This document shows, in pieces, positions 19,543 through 29,063 of a stretch of 64,000 bases of DNA (positions within the stretch are counted from its first letter, which is position 1; each line of letters opens with the position of its first letter). Source of the DNA: Sphingomonas rhizophila (GTDB lineage Bacteria > Pseudomonadota > Alphaproteobacteria > Sphingomonadales > Sphingomonadaceae). The stretch is taken from the NCBI RefSeq assembly GCF_014396585.1, contig NZ_CP060717.1, forward strand, positions 1,922,001 to 1,986,000, read 5' to 3'. Below the pieces are notes generated by a model, which was not told where the DNA came from, did no database searches, and was given only the letters and a program-made list of their open reading frames with translations. Both the position numbers and the translations under genes were made by a program.

Positions 19543-20642
19543 ATCCACCCGACGCTGGAGAAGAACACAGCGAACACGGCATCGAGGACGATGACGAGGA
19601 AGATCGATTGGACAACGGCCGCGGTGGTCCGGAGGCCAACTTCCTCCGAATTGCCTTCGACCAGCATGCCCTGGAAACAGCCGGCGAGCGCAATGATGAA
19701 ACCGAACACCGGTGCCTTGATCAGGCCGACCCACAGGTCGGTGATAGGAATGACTTCCTGCAGGCGCTGGATATAGGTCAGCGGCGGGATCCCGAGCGCG
19801 ATCCAGCAGAAGATGCCACCGCCCAACAGCGACATGATCATCGCATAGAACGACAGCAGCGGCATCATGATGACAGCCGCCAACATGCGCGGCACGACCA
19901 GCGCCTCGATCGGCGAAACGCCGATGGTGCGCATGGCATCGACCTCTTCGGTGATCTTCATCGTGCCGATCTGGGCGGCGAAGGCGCTGCCCGACCGGCC
20001 GGCGACCATGATCGCCGTCATCAGCGTTGCAAGTTCGCGCACCGAAATGCGGCCAATCAGGTTGATGGTGTAGACCTCGGCGCCGAACTGCTGGAGCTGC
20101 ACGGCGCCCTGCTGGCCGATGACGATGCCGATCAGGAAGGTCATCAGGCCAATGATGCCCAGCGCGCGGACGCCGACGACGTCGAAGCGCTGGACAACGG
20201 CGTTGAGGCGGAAGCGCTTCGGCCGGGCGATGACGGAGCCGAACGCCAGGATGGTCGCCCCGAAGAAGCCCACCAGTCCGACCAGCGTCCGTCCCGCCTC
20301 GATCGCCCAAGCGCCGAGTTCGCTCAGCGCGCGCATCGGCGCGTTCCGCTCCGTGGGCCGCACCTGCGCCGGATTATCGGCCTCCGCCACCTGGGCGAGC
20401 AATTGCTCGATATCCTCGGAGGCACCGACAACCTTCGCCTTGCGATCGCGCATCGCCCGGTGGACCAGGTAGGCCCCGACCGTATCCATCTTTTCAACGC
20501 CGCTGAGGTCGATGGTCAGCGGATCGGGCGCCGCTTCGAATTCCCGTTCAGTCGACGCCGCCCGCGTAATCGTGAGCGCCCCGCTGCAGCGAATGCTGCC
20601 GTCGGCCTCTTCATCTGGCGAATGTGAAGGTTTGTCCCCCAT
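19539..20642 (-). CDS. mlaE: MlaE-family permease with N-terminal STAS domain
   Basis: Permease of the Mla-type phospholipid ABC transporter. The first ~95 residues form a STAS-like domain (LTIDLSGVEKMDTVGAYLV), which in E. coli is a separate protein (MlaB). The rest is the MlaE permease with helices and the conserved stretches GRISVRELATLMTAIMVAGR, EEVDAMRTIGVSP and GCFQGMLVEGNSEEVG. It is the first gene of the operon and faces away from the CDP-alcohol phosphotransferase gene. A GTG at 20651 is an alternative start. Confidence 0.93.
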   Translation of the reverse strand: MGDKPSHSPDEEADGSIRCSGALTITRAASTEREFEAAPDPLTIDLSGVEKMDTVGAYLVHRAMRDRKAKVVGASEDIEQLLAQVAEADNPAQVRPTERNAPMRALSELGAWAIEAGRTLVGLVGFFGATILAFGSVIARPKRFRLNAVVQRFDVVGVRALGIIGLMTFLIGIVIGQQGAVQLQQFGAEVYTINLIGRISVRELATLMTAIMVAGRSGSAFAAQIGTMKITEEVDAMRTIGVSPIEALVVPRMLAAVIMMPLLSFYAMIMSLLGGGIFCWIALGIPPLTYIQRLQEVIPITDLWVGLIKAPVFGFIIALAGCFQGMLVEGNSEEVGLRTTAAVVQSIFLVIVLDAVFAVFFSSVGWI

Positions 20643-20718
20643 TGCCGTCACTTAAGAGCCGAAAAGCCCCACCTCGGCAAGCCACGTTCGCCGGACCCAC
20701 TTTCGTGGGCGCGCGGCT

Positions 20719-21867
20719 GTGCTTATAGCCCCCCTTACACATGCCCGATCCGGCCGCCCCATCGACACGCCCCTGTTCGTGCCCGTTGGCAATAACGACG
20801 CGCGCGCCTTCGGCATGGAAGCCATCGATCGCGCCAATGCGCTGGCGGCACAGGCCGGGATGGAGCCCGCGTTGGTGGCACAGCCGGGCCGCGGCGTCGT
20901 ATTGGCCGACATGGGGTGGGCATGGGACCCGTCCTGGGCGAAGCTGATCGCCGCGAGCCCGGGATGCGCACTGGTCAGGAACGGCCGGCCGATCCTTGCC
21001 CATCTTCCTGCCGGATCGCCGGTCGACCCCGCGATCGTCGCCATCCAGTCCGGTCTCGTTCCGCCGGCGATGGAGACGATCGACGCCGACACGGCCGAGC
21101 TCAGCAACACCCAGCTTCGCAAGCGCGAGCGGCCCTTCGCCATGCCATTGACGACCGAGACGGTCGATGCGGTGGAACGTGCCGCATACGACGGCAGCTA
21201 CAAGGGCGTCACCGATGCGCTGACGTTGTATCTATGGCGCCGTCCGGCGTTTTACCTGACCCGCTGGGCCGCGCTGGCCGGGATCAAGCCGAACCAGGTG
21301 ACGGCGGTGGGCGCGGCACTTTGCGTTGCCACCTTCTTCCTGTGGCTCGAAGGCTTTTTCTGGACCGGAATGGCGACCGGGTTCGCGTTCATGGTGCTCG
21401 ACACCGTCGACGGGAAGCTGGCACGCTGCACCGGCCAGTCGTCGAAGTGGGGCAACGTTTTCGACCATGGCGTGGACCTGATCCACCCGCCCTTCTGGTG
21501 GTGGGCGTGGGCGGAAGGGTTGCGCGTCAGCGGACAGGGCTTCGAGCGGGTCTATGAATTGATGATCGTCGGGACGATCGTCATCGCATACATCCTGCAA
21601 CGGATCATCGAAGGCATCTTCATCAAGCGTTTCGGAATGGACATCCATGTGTGGAAACGCGCGGATAGCCTGTTCCGGCTGGTGACCGCGCGGCGCAACC
21701 CCAACATGGCGATCCTGCTGGTCGCCCTCGCGCTCGGCTTGCCCGCGACGGGCCTGGAGCTGGTCGCGCTATGGACCGCGCTCAGCCTGTTGTTCCATGC
21801 GGTCCGCATCGCCCAGGCCAACGAACAGCGGCGCAGCGGCCGGCCGGTGGTCAGCTGGCTGGCATGA
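20719..21867 (+). CDS. CDP-alcohol phosphatidyltransferase-family protein with extra N-terminal domain
   Basis: A 382-residue membrane enzyme that joins a CDP-activated alcohol to a second alcohol. The family signature is complete at residues ~228-253: DTVDGKLAR, then G, then DHGVD. Membrane helices surround it. The first ~140 residues are a soluble domain of unknown role. The GTG start at 20719 is inferred. The stop overlaps the next start (ATGA), and two more overlapping genes follow, so the three form one pathway for a phosphate-containing lipid or polar head group. Confidence 0.85.
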   Translation: MLIAPLTHARSGRPIDTPLFVPVGNNDARAFGMEAIDRANALAAQAGMEPALVAQPGRGVVLADMGWAWDPSWAKLIAASPGCALVRNGRPILAHLPAGSPVDPAIVAIQSGLVPPAMETIDADTAELSNTQLRKRERPFAMPLTTETVDAVERAAYDGSYKGVTDALTLYLWRRPAFYLTRWAALAGIKPNQVTAVGAALCVATFFLWLEGFFWTGMATGFAFMVLDTVDGKLARCTGQSSKWGNVFDHGVDLIHPPFWWWAWAEGLRVSGQGFERVYELMIVGTIVIAYILQRIIEGIFIKRFGMDIHVWKRADSLFRLVTARRNPNMAILLVALALGLPATGLELVALWTALSLLFHAVRIAQANEQRRSGRPVVSWLA

Positions 21868-22631
21868 GCGGCTGGACGGCGATTGTCCTCGCCGGGTCGC
21901 GGCCCGGCATCGATCCATTCGCGGCGGCCAATGGCACCGACCTGAAGGCGCTGATCCCGGTGGGCGGCGTGCCGATGGTGGCCCGACCGGTGGCGGCGTT
22001 GCTGGAAGCGCCGGAGGTGGCGACGCTGCGGGTGCTGGCCCAGCAGCCCGAGCGGATCGCGGCGGCGCTGCCCAAGGATGAGCGCCTTTCGGTCGAAATC
22101 TCGGGCGCGACCATCGCATCGACCATCGCCGACCTGCTGACCGATCCTGAGACACGATTTCCATTGCTGGTGACGACCGCTGACCATGCCCTGCTGACCC
22201 CGGCGATGATCGCCGACTTCTGCGCCCGGGCGACGGGCAAGGACCTTGCGATCGGGGTCGTGGAGCGCGCCGCCTTGATGCGTCGGCTGCCGGACAGCCG
22301 GCGGACTTGGCTGAAGTTTCGTGGGGGCTCCTATTCCGGGGCCAACCTGTTTGCGTTCGGAAGCAAGCGGGCGGCAAGCGCGGTGGCGTTGTGGCGATCG
22401 GTCGAACAGGACCGCAAGAAGGGCTGGCGCGTGATCGCGGCTCTCGGGCCGGTGGTGCTGCTTGGCACGTTCCTCCGACTGCTCGGCCTGGACGCGGTGC
22501 TGTCGCGCGTAGGGCGGCGGTTGGGGATCAGCATCGCCAAGGTCGAATTGTCCGACCCGATCGCCGCGGTCGACGTCGACAAGCCGGCCGACCTCGACCT
22601 CGCCAATCGCCTGATCGCGGAGCGCCAGTGA
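21864..22631 (+). CDS. MobA-like nucleotidyltransferase
   Basis: A 255-residue protein with the NTP-transferase fold: VLAGSRPG near the N-terminus, LIPVGGVPMVARPV (the Pro-Val/Gly-Gly substrate loop) and TTADHALLTPAMI as the acidic metal motif. Given the CDP-alcohol transferase before it, the likely job is to charge a head-group phosphate with CTP. A VVLLGTFLRLLGL segment near residues 195-210 is unusually hydrophobic. Coupled to both neighbours by ATGA and GTGA overlaps. Confidence 0.82.
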   Translation: MSGWTAIVLAGSRPGIDPFAAANGTDLKALIPVGGVPMVARPVAALLEAPEVATLRVLAQQPERIAAALPKDERLSVEISGATIASTIADLLTDPETRFPLLVTTADHALLTPAMIADFCARATGKDLAIGVVERAALMRRLPDSRRTWLKFRGGSYSGANLFAFGSKRAASAVALWRSVEQDRKKGWRVIAALGPVVLLGTFLRLLGLDAVLSRVGRRLGISIAKVELSDPIAAVDVDKPADLDLANRLIAERQ

Positions 22632-23296
22632 CCCAGGACCTTGCCATCTACGACATGGACCGGACGGTGACTCGCCACGCGACCTACACCCCGTTTCTGC
22701 TCCACTGCGCGGCGCGGCGGGCGCCGTGGCGACTGCTGTTGCTGCCCCTCGTCCTGCTGTCCATGCTGGCCTATGTCGCCAAGCTCATCGACCGCGGCCG
22801 GCTGAAGGAAATCAACCATCGCCTGCTGATCGGCCATCGCCGCCATGCGCACGAGTTGCAGCCGCTGGCCGACAGCTTCGCGTCGAAAACGGCCGCCGGC
22901 AACGTTCGGCCTGGCGCGCGCGATGCCATCGCCCGCGACCGCGCCGAGGGCCGCCGGATCGTCATGGCGACCGCCAGTTATCGCCTCTATGCTGAGGCGA
23001 TCGCTCGCGAGCTCGGCTTCGACGACTGCATCGGAACGGCGTCGGTCATTGGCCTAGACGAGCGGGTCCATGCCAAGATCGACGGCGACAATTGCTACGG
23101 CCCGGCCAAGCTGGTGATGATCGAAGAATGGCTGAAGCGGCACGAATTGGCACGCGGCCAAGTGCGCTTCTATTCCGACCATGCCAGCGACGCGCCGGTG
23201 TTCGAGTGGGCCGACGAGGCGGTCGCGGTCAATCCGCACGAGCCGCTGCGCAAGCTTGCCCGCCGGCGCGGCTGGGACATCGTCGACTGGGGCTGA
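22628..23296 (+). CDS. HAD-superfamily (IB) phosphatase
   Basis: A 222-residue HAD hydrolase: catalytic DMDRT at residues 9-13, motif II in IVMATASYRL, a Lys in the GPAKLVMIEEW segment and motif III in YSDHASDAPVFEWADE. A hydrophobic segment (LLLLPLVLLSMLAYVAKL) in the cap suggests membrane contact. As the last gene of the operon it probably removes a phosphate from the lipid product made by the two preceding enzymes. Starts GTG, overlapping the previous stop. Confidence 0.85.
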   Translation: MTQDLAIYDMDRTVTRHATYTPFLLHCAARRAPWRLLLLPLVLLSMLAYVAKLIDRGRLKEINHRLLIGHRRHAHELQPLADSFASKTAAGNVRPGARDAIARDRAEGRRIVMATASYRLYAEAIARELGFDDCIGTASVIGLDERVHAKIDGDNCYGPAKLVMIEEWLKRHELARGQVRFYSDHASDAPVFEWADEAVAVNPHEPLRKLARRRGWDIVDWG

Positions 23297-23343
23297 CCCG
23301 TCCCCCGAAGCGGGCGAGTATGACGCCGCTCCGGAGGTTCGCG

Positions 23344-25233
23344 CTAAAGGATGACATCGGCCTGGCTGAACGCTTGGTACGGGTCGTTCAGCTTGATATA
23401 AACGTACAGGTCAGGCGCGGCGTCGCCAGCGATGTTGCCGTTGAGCACATAATGGCCGCTGCCGAGGTTGACGATCCACAGCTGCCCCAACGCGCCGGTC
23501 GGCGACGCGACCCAAGTGAACGCCTGGTCGTTCGCCAGGCTGAGATTGGCGTCGACATATTCGAGTTGCAGGATGTCGACACCCACTTCGAAATCAGCGA
23601 TTATGTCGTACCCGTCGGGATTTGACGTCACCCAGCCTTCGACCATCGTATAGGTGAAGGTGTCGGCCCCGGTTCCGCCGCTGACGGTGTCGAAGCCAAA
23701 CGACCCGGTAACACCGGCGGAATGGTAGAAGATGTCGTCGCCGGCGCCGCCGTTCATCACGTCATCGCCGGCGCCGTCGGTAAACGTATCGTTGCCGGCG
23801 CCGCCGTTCATGAGATCGTTACCGTCGTAGCCGTCCAGGTAATCCGCACCGCCATTGCCGAAGATCGTGTCGTTACCCGCGTCGGCCGAAAGGAAATCGT
23901 CGAAGTCCGAACCCGTCAGGATATTGTCCAGCTCGTTCCCGATCAGCTGACCACCGAACTTCAACAGCCCGTTTTCGACATTCGATGCCAGGTACAAAGA
24001 CTGATAGTCGCTACTTGTCCCGACGATGGTGTCGGTGCCACTGCCGGGGTCTTCGACAATGAAGTCGCCGACTTCGACGTAGTAGGTGTCATCGCCCAGC
24101 CCACCGGCCATCTGGTCATTCCCGGCGCCGCCGCTCAGCGTGTCGTTACCGGCACCGCCGTTCAGCGTATCATTGCCCGCGCCACCGTTAAGGACATCGT
24201 CCCCGTCGAGACCGTTCAGCGTGTCGTCGCCCATGCTGCCGTTGAGGATGTTCGCCAGGCCGTTGCCGGTCAGCGTCGCGCCGGCATGGGTCGCAATCGT
24301 GCCGTTCTCGATGTTGGCGCCGAGGGTGTAGCTGCTTGCCTTCGACCGGACCAAGTCGATGCCACCATCGACCCCTTCACTGATCACGTCGAGAATGCTG
24401 TCGACATAGTAGGTGTCGTTGCCTGCACCGCCGTTCATGACGTCGTCACCGGTACCGCCGTCGAGGATGTCGTTGCCCTCGCCGCCGGACAGCATGTCAT
24501 TGCCACCGCGGCCGTAGAGCTTGTCGTTGCCACCGGCGCCGTCGAAAACCTCGCCCGCGCTGCTTCCGGTCATCGAATTGTTCAGCGCGTTGCCGGTCAT
24601 GGTCGCCCCGCTGCCGCTGCCGCTGGCCAGCACAATGAGGTTTTCGACATTGGCGCCGAGGGTGTAGCTCAACCCGCGGGCGACCTGGACGGTATCGGTG
24701 CCTTCCCCGGCCAGCTCGAGAATGGTCGGCGCTGCCAGCGACTGGACGCGATAGATGTCGTTACCGGTGCCACCGGCCAGCGTCACGCCGGCCAGGAACC
24801 GGTAGAAGCCGTCGTTGCCGGCACCACCGGCGATCGTCCCGTTGATCGCCCGTTCATAGCCGAAGAACCGGTCCGCGCCCTCACCGCCGTCGATGCTAAC
24901 TCCGGTCGAGTCCGCGTAGAAGTTGACCCGGTCGTTGCCATTCCCGCCGGCAATGGTGAGCGAATTGCCACCACGGACCGTTACGAGATCGTCGTCATCA
25001 CCGCCGTCGACGGTCGAGCCGGAGGTGAAGATGTGGAGTGAATCGTTGCCGACGCCGGCATAGATCGTCGAAGTGCCGCCACGCAGCAGGACCTGGTCGT
25101 CGCCCGAGCCCATGTAGGCGGTGACCGTGCCGCGCCACACGCGAAGAAGGTCGGCCCCGCCGAGGAAGTCCAGTTCGTACGTGCCCTCGGCGGTGACGTT
25201 ATACTCGTCGTCAAACTCGGTGAAGCTGATCAC
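23344..25233 (-). CDS. RTX calcium-binding repeat protein, type I secreted
   Basis: A protein of about 630 residues dominated by hemolysin-type nonapeptide repeats (GGAGNDTLNGGAGNDTLSG type) that bind calcium in beta-rolls; several LENVENL-type linkers separate repeat blocks. The C-terminal ~90 residues (DILQLEYVDANLSLANDQAF to the end) match the serralysin-type secretion tail. No catalytic domain is seen, so it is probably a surface or extracellular structural protein. GTG at 25233 has GAGGAG seven bases upstream and is preferred to ATG at 25248. Confidence 0.85.
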   Translation of the reverse strand: MISFTEFDDEYNVTAEGTYELDFLGGADLLRVWRGTVTAYMGSGDDQVLLRGGTSTIYAGVGNDSLHIFTSGSTVDGGDDDDLVTVRGGNSLTIAGGNGNDRVNFYADSTGVSIDGGEGADRFFGYERAINGTIAGGAGNDGFYRFLAGVTLAGGTGNDIYRVQSLAAPTILELAGEGTDTVQVARGLSYTLGANVENLIVLASGSGSGATMTGNALNNSMTGSSAGEVFDGAGGNDKLYGRGGNDMLSGGEGNDILDGGTGDDVMNGGAGNDTYYVDSILDVISEGVDGGIDLVRSKASSYTLGANIENGTIATHAGATLTGNGLANILNGSMGDDTLNGLDGDDVLNGGAGNDTLNGGAGNDTLSGGAGNDQMAGGLGDDTYYVEVGDFIVEDPGSGTDTIVGTSSDYQSLYLASNVENGLLKFGGQLIGNELDNILTGSDFDDFLSADAGNDTIFGNGGADYLDGYDGNDLMNGGAGNDTFTDGAGDDVMNGGAGDDIFYHSAGVTGSFGFDTVSGGTGADTFTYTMVEGWVTSNPDGYDIIADFEVGVDILQLEYVDANLSLANDQAFTWVASPTGALGQLWIVNLGSGHYVLNGNIAGDAAPDLYVYIKLNDPYQAFSQADVIL

Positions 25234-25374
25234 GCTACTACTCCTCATCACTCGCCAAACGGCGGGCAAATTCCCCGGATTTCAGCAGAGCCCGTCCGAC
25301 GGGACAACGCCACATCGCGACGGTCTAAGCACACTGCGTTAACAAAAATTGTATGCGCTTCAAGCGCGATTTGG

Positions 25375-26667
25375 TCAGACCGCGGCCAGCGCTGCGTCGA
25401 AGTCGGCGATCAGATCCTCCGCCTTTTCGACCCCGATCGAGATCCTGACGAGGTTGTCGCTGATGCCGAGCGCCGCCTTGCGCTCGGGCGGCACGCTTAG
25501 GTGCGTCATCGCCGCCGGCGCGCTGGCCAGGGTTTCGGTCCCGCCGAGGCTGACGGCCAGCTTGGCGATCTTCAACGCGTCGAGGAAGCGAAATGCCTCC
25601 GCTTCGCCGCCTTTCAGGTAAAGCGAGAAGGTCGAGCCCGCACCGGTGCAGTGACGGTCGAAGATGTCCTTCTGCCGCGATCCTTCCTTGAGGAAGCCGA
25701 GATAGCCGACCTTTTCGACCTTCGGGTGATTACGCAGGAAAGCGCAGACCTTTTCGGCGTTCTCGCCGGCGCGGCTCATCCGGAGTTCCAACGTCTCGAG
25801 GCTGCGCATCAGCATCCACGCGGTGTTGGGATCGCAGATGCCGCCCATCGGGTTGCGGATCAGCCGGACCTTGTCGAGCACCGCCTTGCTGCCGACCAGC
25901 GCCCCGGCGACGAGATCGGAGTGGCCACCGACATATTTGGTGAGGCTGTAAACGCTGACGTCTGCACCCTGCGCCAGCGGCTTGGCCCACAAGGGTCCAA
26001 GGAAGGTATTGTCGATCGCGATCGGCGGAAGCTCACCGTCGAAGGCGGCACCGCGAGCGGCATGGACCGCTTCGACGTCGACCAGCGCGTTGGTCGGGTT
26101 GGCCGGGCTTTCGAGGTAGATCATCGCCACCTTGCCGCCCTTTTCGGCCGCCATCGCCTTGGCCCGTGCCATCACTTCGTCGAGTTCCTCGCGCGATGCG
26201 CCGGCGGGGAAGTCGACATAGCCGACACCGTAGCGGGCCATGATCTTGTCGATCACCGATTCGGTCGCCGCGTAGAGCGGGCCGGAATGGACGACGACGT
26301 CATTCTGGTTGGTCAGCGCCAGCACCAACGTCGAAATGGCGGTCATGCCGCTCGAGAAGCTCAGTGCCGCTTCGGCATCTTCCCAAATGGCCAGCCGGTC
26401 TTCGAGGATTTCCTGGTTCGGCCCGTTGAAGCGCGAATAGACGAGGCCCGCTGCCTTGCCTGAACCGTCGCTCTTGCCGGTGATGCCCTCGAAGAAGCTC
26501 TTACCCTCGGCCGCGTTCTGGAAAACGAAGGTCGAGGTCAGGAAGATCGGCGGCTTGAGGGAACCTTCCGACAGCGCTGGATCAAAGCCGTGGCCCATCA
26601 TCAGGGTCGACGGGTCGAGCTGGTGGTTGCCGATAAAACGGGCGGGGTTCTTCGGGGTACGGGTCAT
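25375..26667 (-). CDS. cystathionine gamma-synthase-family PLP enzyme
   Basis: A 430-residue PLP-dependent gamma-elimination/replacement enzyme. The PLP lysine is Lys244 in SLTKYVGGHSD; YSRFNGPNQEILEDRLA and SSGMTAI (cofactor phosphate loop) and ESPANPTN (cofactor Asn) are present. Members act in methionine and cysteine metabolism (transsulfuration or sulfhydrylation, or methionine gamma-lyase). Which reaction it runs is not settled by sequence. It stands alone, followed by pgeF on the same strand after about 110 bases. Confidence 0.9.
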   Translation of the reverse strand: MTRTPKNPARFIGNHQLDPSTLMMGHGFDPALSEGSLKPPIFLTSTFVFQNAAEGKSFFEGITGKSDGSGKAAGLVYSRFNGPNQEILEDRLAIWEDAEAALSFSSGMTAISTLVLALTNQNDVVVHSGPLYAATESVIDKIMARYGVGYVDFPAGASREELDEVMARAKAMAAEKGGKVAMIYLESPANPTNALVDVEAVHAARGAAFDGELPPIAIDNTFLGPLWAKPLAQGADVSVYSLTKYVGGHSDLVAGALVGSKAVLDKVRLIRNPMGGICDPNTAWMLMRSLETLELRMSRAGENAEKVCAFLRNHPKVEKVGYLGFLKEGSRQKDIFDRHCTGAGSTFSLYLKGGEAEAFRFLDALKIAKLAVSLGGTETLASAPAAMTHLSVPPERKAALGISDNLVRISIGVEKAEDLIADFDAALAAV

Positions 26668-26779
26668 GCCAAGTCCTCATCGCCCCCAGGAAGGCGGGGG
26701 CCGATGGCGAGGAAGCCGGGGCGTTTCCGTCCTAACCTCCGCAGGACGCATCTCCGCCGGCTCGCCGGATGCGGGGCAA

Positions 26780-27547
26780 CTACCGATTTTGCTGTGCGGT
26801 GGGAAGGCCGATGATGCTGACCTGCCGGCCGTAGTCAGCCTCGCCGCGATGGGTCGCCCGGCGGAAGCTGAAGAAGCGATCCTCGACGTGATAGGTGTCG
26901 AGGCCGAGCGCTTCGACCTGCCGGACGCCCGCGGCGGCGAGGCGGGCGACGACATAGGCCTCCAGGTCGAAATGCGGCCGGTCGCCCGGGCCACCGGCAA
27001 AGAAGCGGTCGTTGCCGGCATCGTCGTCGAGGAAGCGCTCCAGGAAGTCTTGGTCGACCTCATAGCTGCGCTGCGCGATGCACGGTCCGACCGCGGCGGC
27101 GATGTGGTCGATGCGAGCGCCAAGCCGGAGCATGGCCGCAATCGTCGCGTCGGTGACCCCGCCGATCGCGCCGCGCCATCCGGCGTGGGCGGCGCCGACG
27201 ACGCCGGCCTCCGCGTCCGCCAACAGGACCGGCGCGCAATCGGCGGTCAGGATCGACAACAGGACGCCGGGCCGGTCGGTGACCAGCGCATCGGCGCGCG
27301 GGCGGTCGGCGTCGCCCCACGGCGCTTCGACCGCGACGCAGTCCGCGGAGTGGATTTGGTAGACGCCGACCAGCGGTGCTTCCGGCATGACCGCACCGGC
27401 GGCGCGGCGCCGGTTCTCGGCGACCAGCGCGGGATCATCGTTGCTGCCAAGCCCGCAGTTGAGATCGCCGCCCGCCGAAACGCCGCCGCGACGGCCCATG
27501 AAGCCGTGCGGCACCGGGAGTTGGCTTCGGACTGCCTCGACGCTCAA
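26780..27547 (-). CDS. pgeF: peptidoglycan editing factor (laccase domain)
   Basis: A 255-residue YfiH/PgeF-family protein. The conserved metal-binding set is visible: LSILTADCAPVLL (Cys), GAAHAGWRGAIGG (His) and AAVGPCIAQRSYEV (Cys). In E. coli the homologue cleaves misincorporated serine-containing peptidoglycan precursors. The start TTG at 27547 overlaps the stop of the acetyltransferase gene. It belongs to the run lgt, methyltransferase, acetyltransferase, pgeF, a familiar alphaproteobacterial order for envelope genes. Confidence 0.92.
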   Translation of the reverse strand: MSVEAVRSQLPVPHGFMGRRGGVSAGGDLNCGLGSNDDPALVAENRRRAAGAVMPEAPLVGVYQIHSADCVAVEAPWGDADRPRADALVTDRPGVLLSILTADCAPVLLADAEAGVVGAAHAGWRGAIGGVTDATIAAMLRLGARIDHIAAAVGPCIAQRSYEVDQDFLERFLDDDAGNDRFFAGGPGDRPHFDLEAYVVARLAAAGVRQVEALGLDTYHVEDRFFSFRRATHRGEADYGRQVSIIGLPTAQQNR

Positions 27548-28058
27548 AGCGCGACCCGCATTACCCGATCGTCGTCGATGTGGTCCCCGACCTTGAACTG
27601 GTAATGCCCGACCTCAACGAAGCCGCGCTTTTCGTAAAACCTGCGGGCGCGGTGGTTGTCGACATAGACACTGAGCTGCATGTGCGAATTCCCGCGCCGC
27701 CGGGCTTCTTCGAACGCCCAGTCCATCAATCGTGGGGCGATGCCCTCGCCCTTCCATTCGGTCATGACGTAAAGCTGGCGAAGCTCGATCGTGTCGGGGG
27801 CGTTTCGACCGGAAGGTTCGGCGGGCCAAGCTTGATGAAACCGGCGAGTCGCCCGTCGTCCTCTTCGGCAAGGCGGAAGGCGTATCGTGGATCGGCGATC
27901 TCGCCGGCGAACGCTTCGGGTGACAATTCGTCGAGGAAAGCTTGCAGATCCTCCGGTGCATAGAGATGCCCGAAGGTGTCGGTGAAGCTGATCCCGAACA
28001 GTGCCGCGACCGACGCCGCGTCGTCTTCGGTTGCGTCGCGGTAGCGAATCTTGCTCAT
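27544..28058 (-). CDS. GNAT-family N-acetyltransferase, frameshifted as assembled
   Basis: N-terminal part MSKIRYRDATEDDAASVAAL and C-terminal acetyl-CoA site (LYVMTEWKGEGIAPRLMDWA, then NHRARRFYEKRGF) lie in two frames, separated at GGGGG 27796-27800. One extra base joins them into a 171-residue GNAT. The start overlaps the methyltransferase stop (ATGA). The acyl acceptor cannot be inferred. Confidence 0.82.
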
Positions 28059-29033
28059 GCCAGCCCCGCGGGGAGCGGCCATTCGCCGCCGGCCAGGCCC
28101 ATTACCTTGAACAAGCGCCCCATCTCCTCCTCGTCGCACAGCCGCCGCCGCGCGGCCGCGATTTCGCCGGCCTTGGCTGGGTTGGCAGCCCCAGCGCCAT
28201 CGCGCGCGGACCTATACCAGCGTCTCCAGCCAGTTGCCCTGCGATACCGGACCGCCGACCCTGGCGCCACCGTCGCGCGCCGCCGCCGCCAAGACCGCGA
28301 AGTCGACATGGGCGGTGAGGTCGTGCTCGCCTGGCCGCTCCAGGACATAGGCGAACTGGTGTGCGTGCACGGCCTGGAGCGTGTCGCCGCTCGCGCCCTC
28401 GGTGTAGCCGTAATCGATGACCAGGGCCGCCCCGCCTTGCGCGTCGAGCCTCCGCGCCAGATCGGTCGCGACCTCGCTGCGCTGCGGCGACTGCTCGACA
28501 ATCGCGCCGTCGCGATCGAAGGCCAACTGGCCGGCGGTGATCGTCACGCGCCGCTCCTGTCCGTCGACGAGCTGGCGGACCGGCAGCGCATCGAAGAATT
28601 CGTTGGCGACGAGCAGGATGGGACCATCGGTGCCGATGGTCGTCAGGTCGTCGTGGAACGTCGCGTCCGGATGCTGTTGCCGCTGCAGGTCACGCAGGAC
28701 AGGGCTGGTTTCAACCAGGTCGACGGGACAGCCGAAGCCGGCCGACCGCAACACCCGCAGCGCATCGGCGGCCAATGTGCCGCGGCCCGGGCCCAACTCG
28801 ACGTAACGCGTCCCGCCCGGCCGCCCAGCGCGATGCCAGCAATCCGCCAGCGCTGCGCCGACCATCTCGCCGAACATCTGGCTTATTTCAGGCGCTGTGG
28901 TGAAATCGCCCGCCGTGCCGAGCGGGTCACGGGTCGCGTAGTAGAAGCTGTTGCACGCCTCCATGTAGGCGTCGACGCCGATCGGCCCTCCCGTCCGAAT
29001 CCGTTCCCGCAGCGCCTGTTCCAGCGGCGTCAC
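28055..29033 (-). CDS. SAM-dependent methyltransferase (NDUFAF7/COG1565 type), frameshifted twice as assembled
   Basis: A protein-arginine-methyltransferase-like enzyme: ATRDPLGTAGDFTTAPEISQ, YVELGPGRGTLAADAL (SAM loop), ANEFFDALPV and VIDYGY. Mitochondrial homologues methylate a complex I subunit; the bacterial role is unproven. The written frame stops at LETLV. With one C added at CC 28215-28216 and one at CCCC 28189-28192 it continues into MGRLFKVMGLAGG and ends at 28055, the family C-terminus. The GTG at 29033 is favoured by GGAGG six bases upstream. Confidence 0.85.
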
Positions 29034-29039
29034 GCCCAC

Positions 29040-29057
29040 CCTCCCGCTTGCGGGAGG
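29040..29057. repeat. short palindrome overlapping a ribosome site
   Basis: CCTCCCG-CTTG-CGGGAGG, related to the element at 13011-13034. On the minus strand its GGGAGG is the ribosome site of the methyltransferase gene, so the stem would hide that site in RNA between lgt and its downstream genes. Confidence 0.5.
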
Positions 29058-29063
29058 ACCTCG

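Noticed and set aside
17761..20310. 849-residue minus-strand frame that seems to fuse Mla proteins
   Set aside because: It strings out-of-frame mlaE sequence, true mlaF and, after sequence errors, part of mlaD. The real genes have their own starts and overlaps.
23722..25041. Periodic repeats that could suggest a CRISPR array or tandem DNA repeat, and the plus-strand frame over them
   Set aside because: The periodicity is of 27 bases (nine codons) and codes for RTX nonapeptides on the minus strand; the repeats are not identical and have no spacers.
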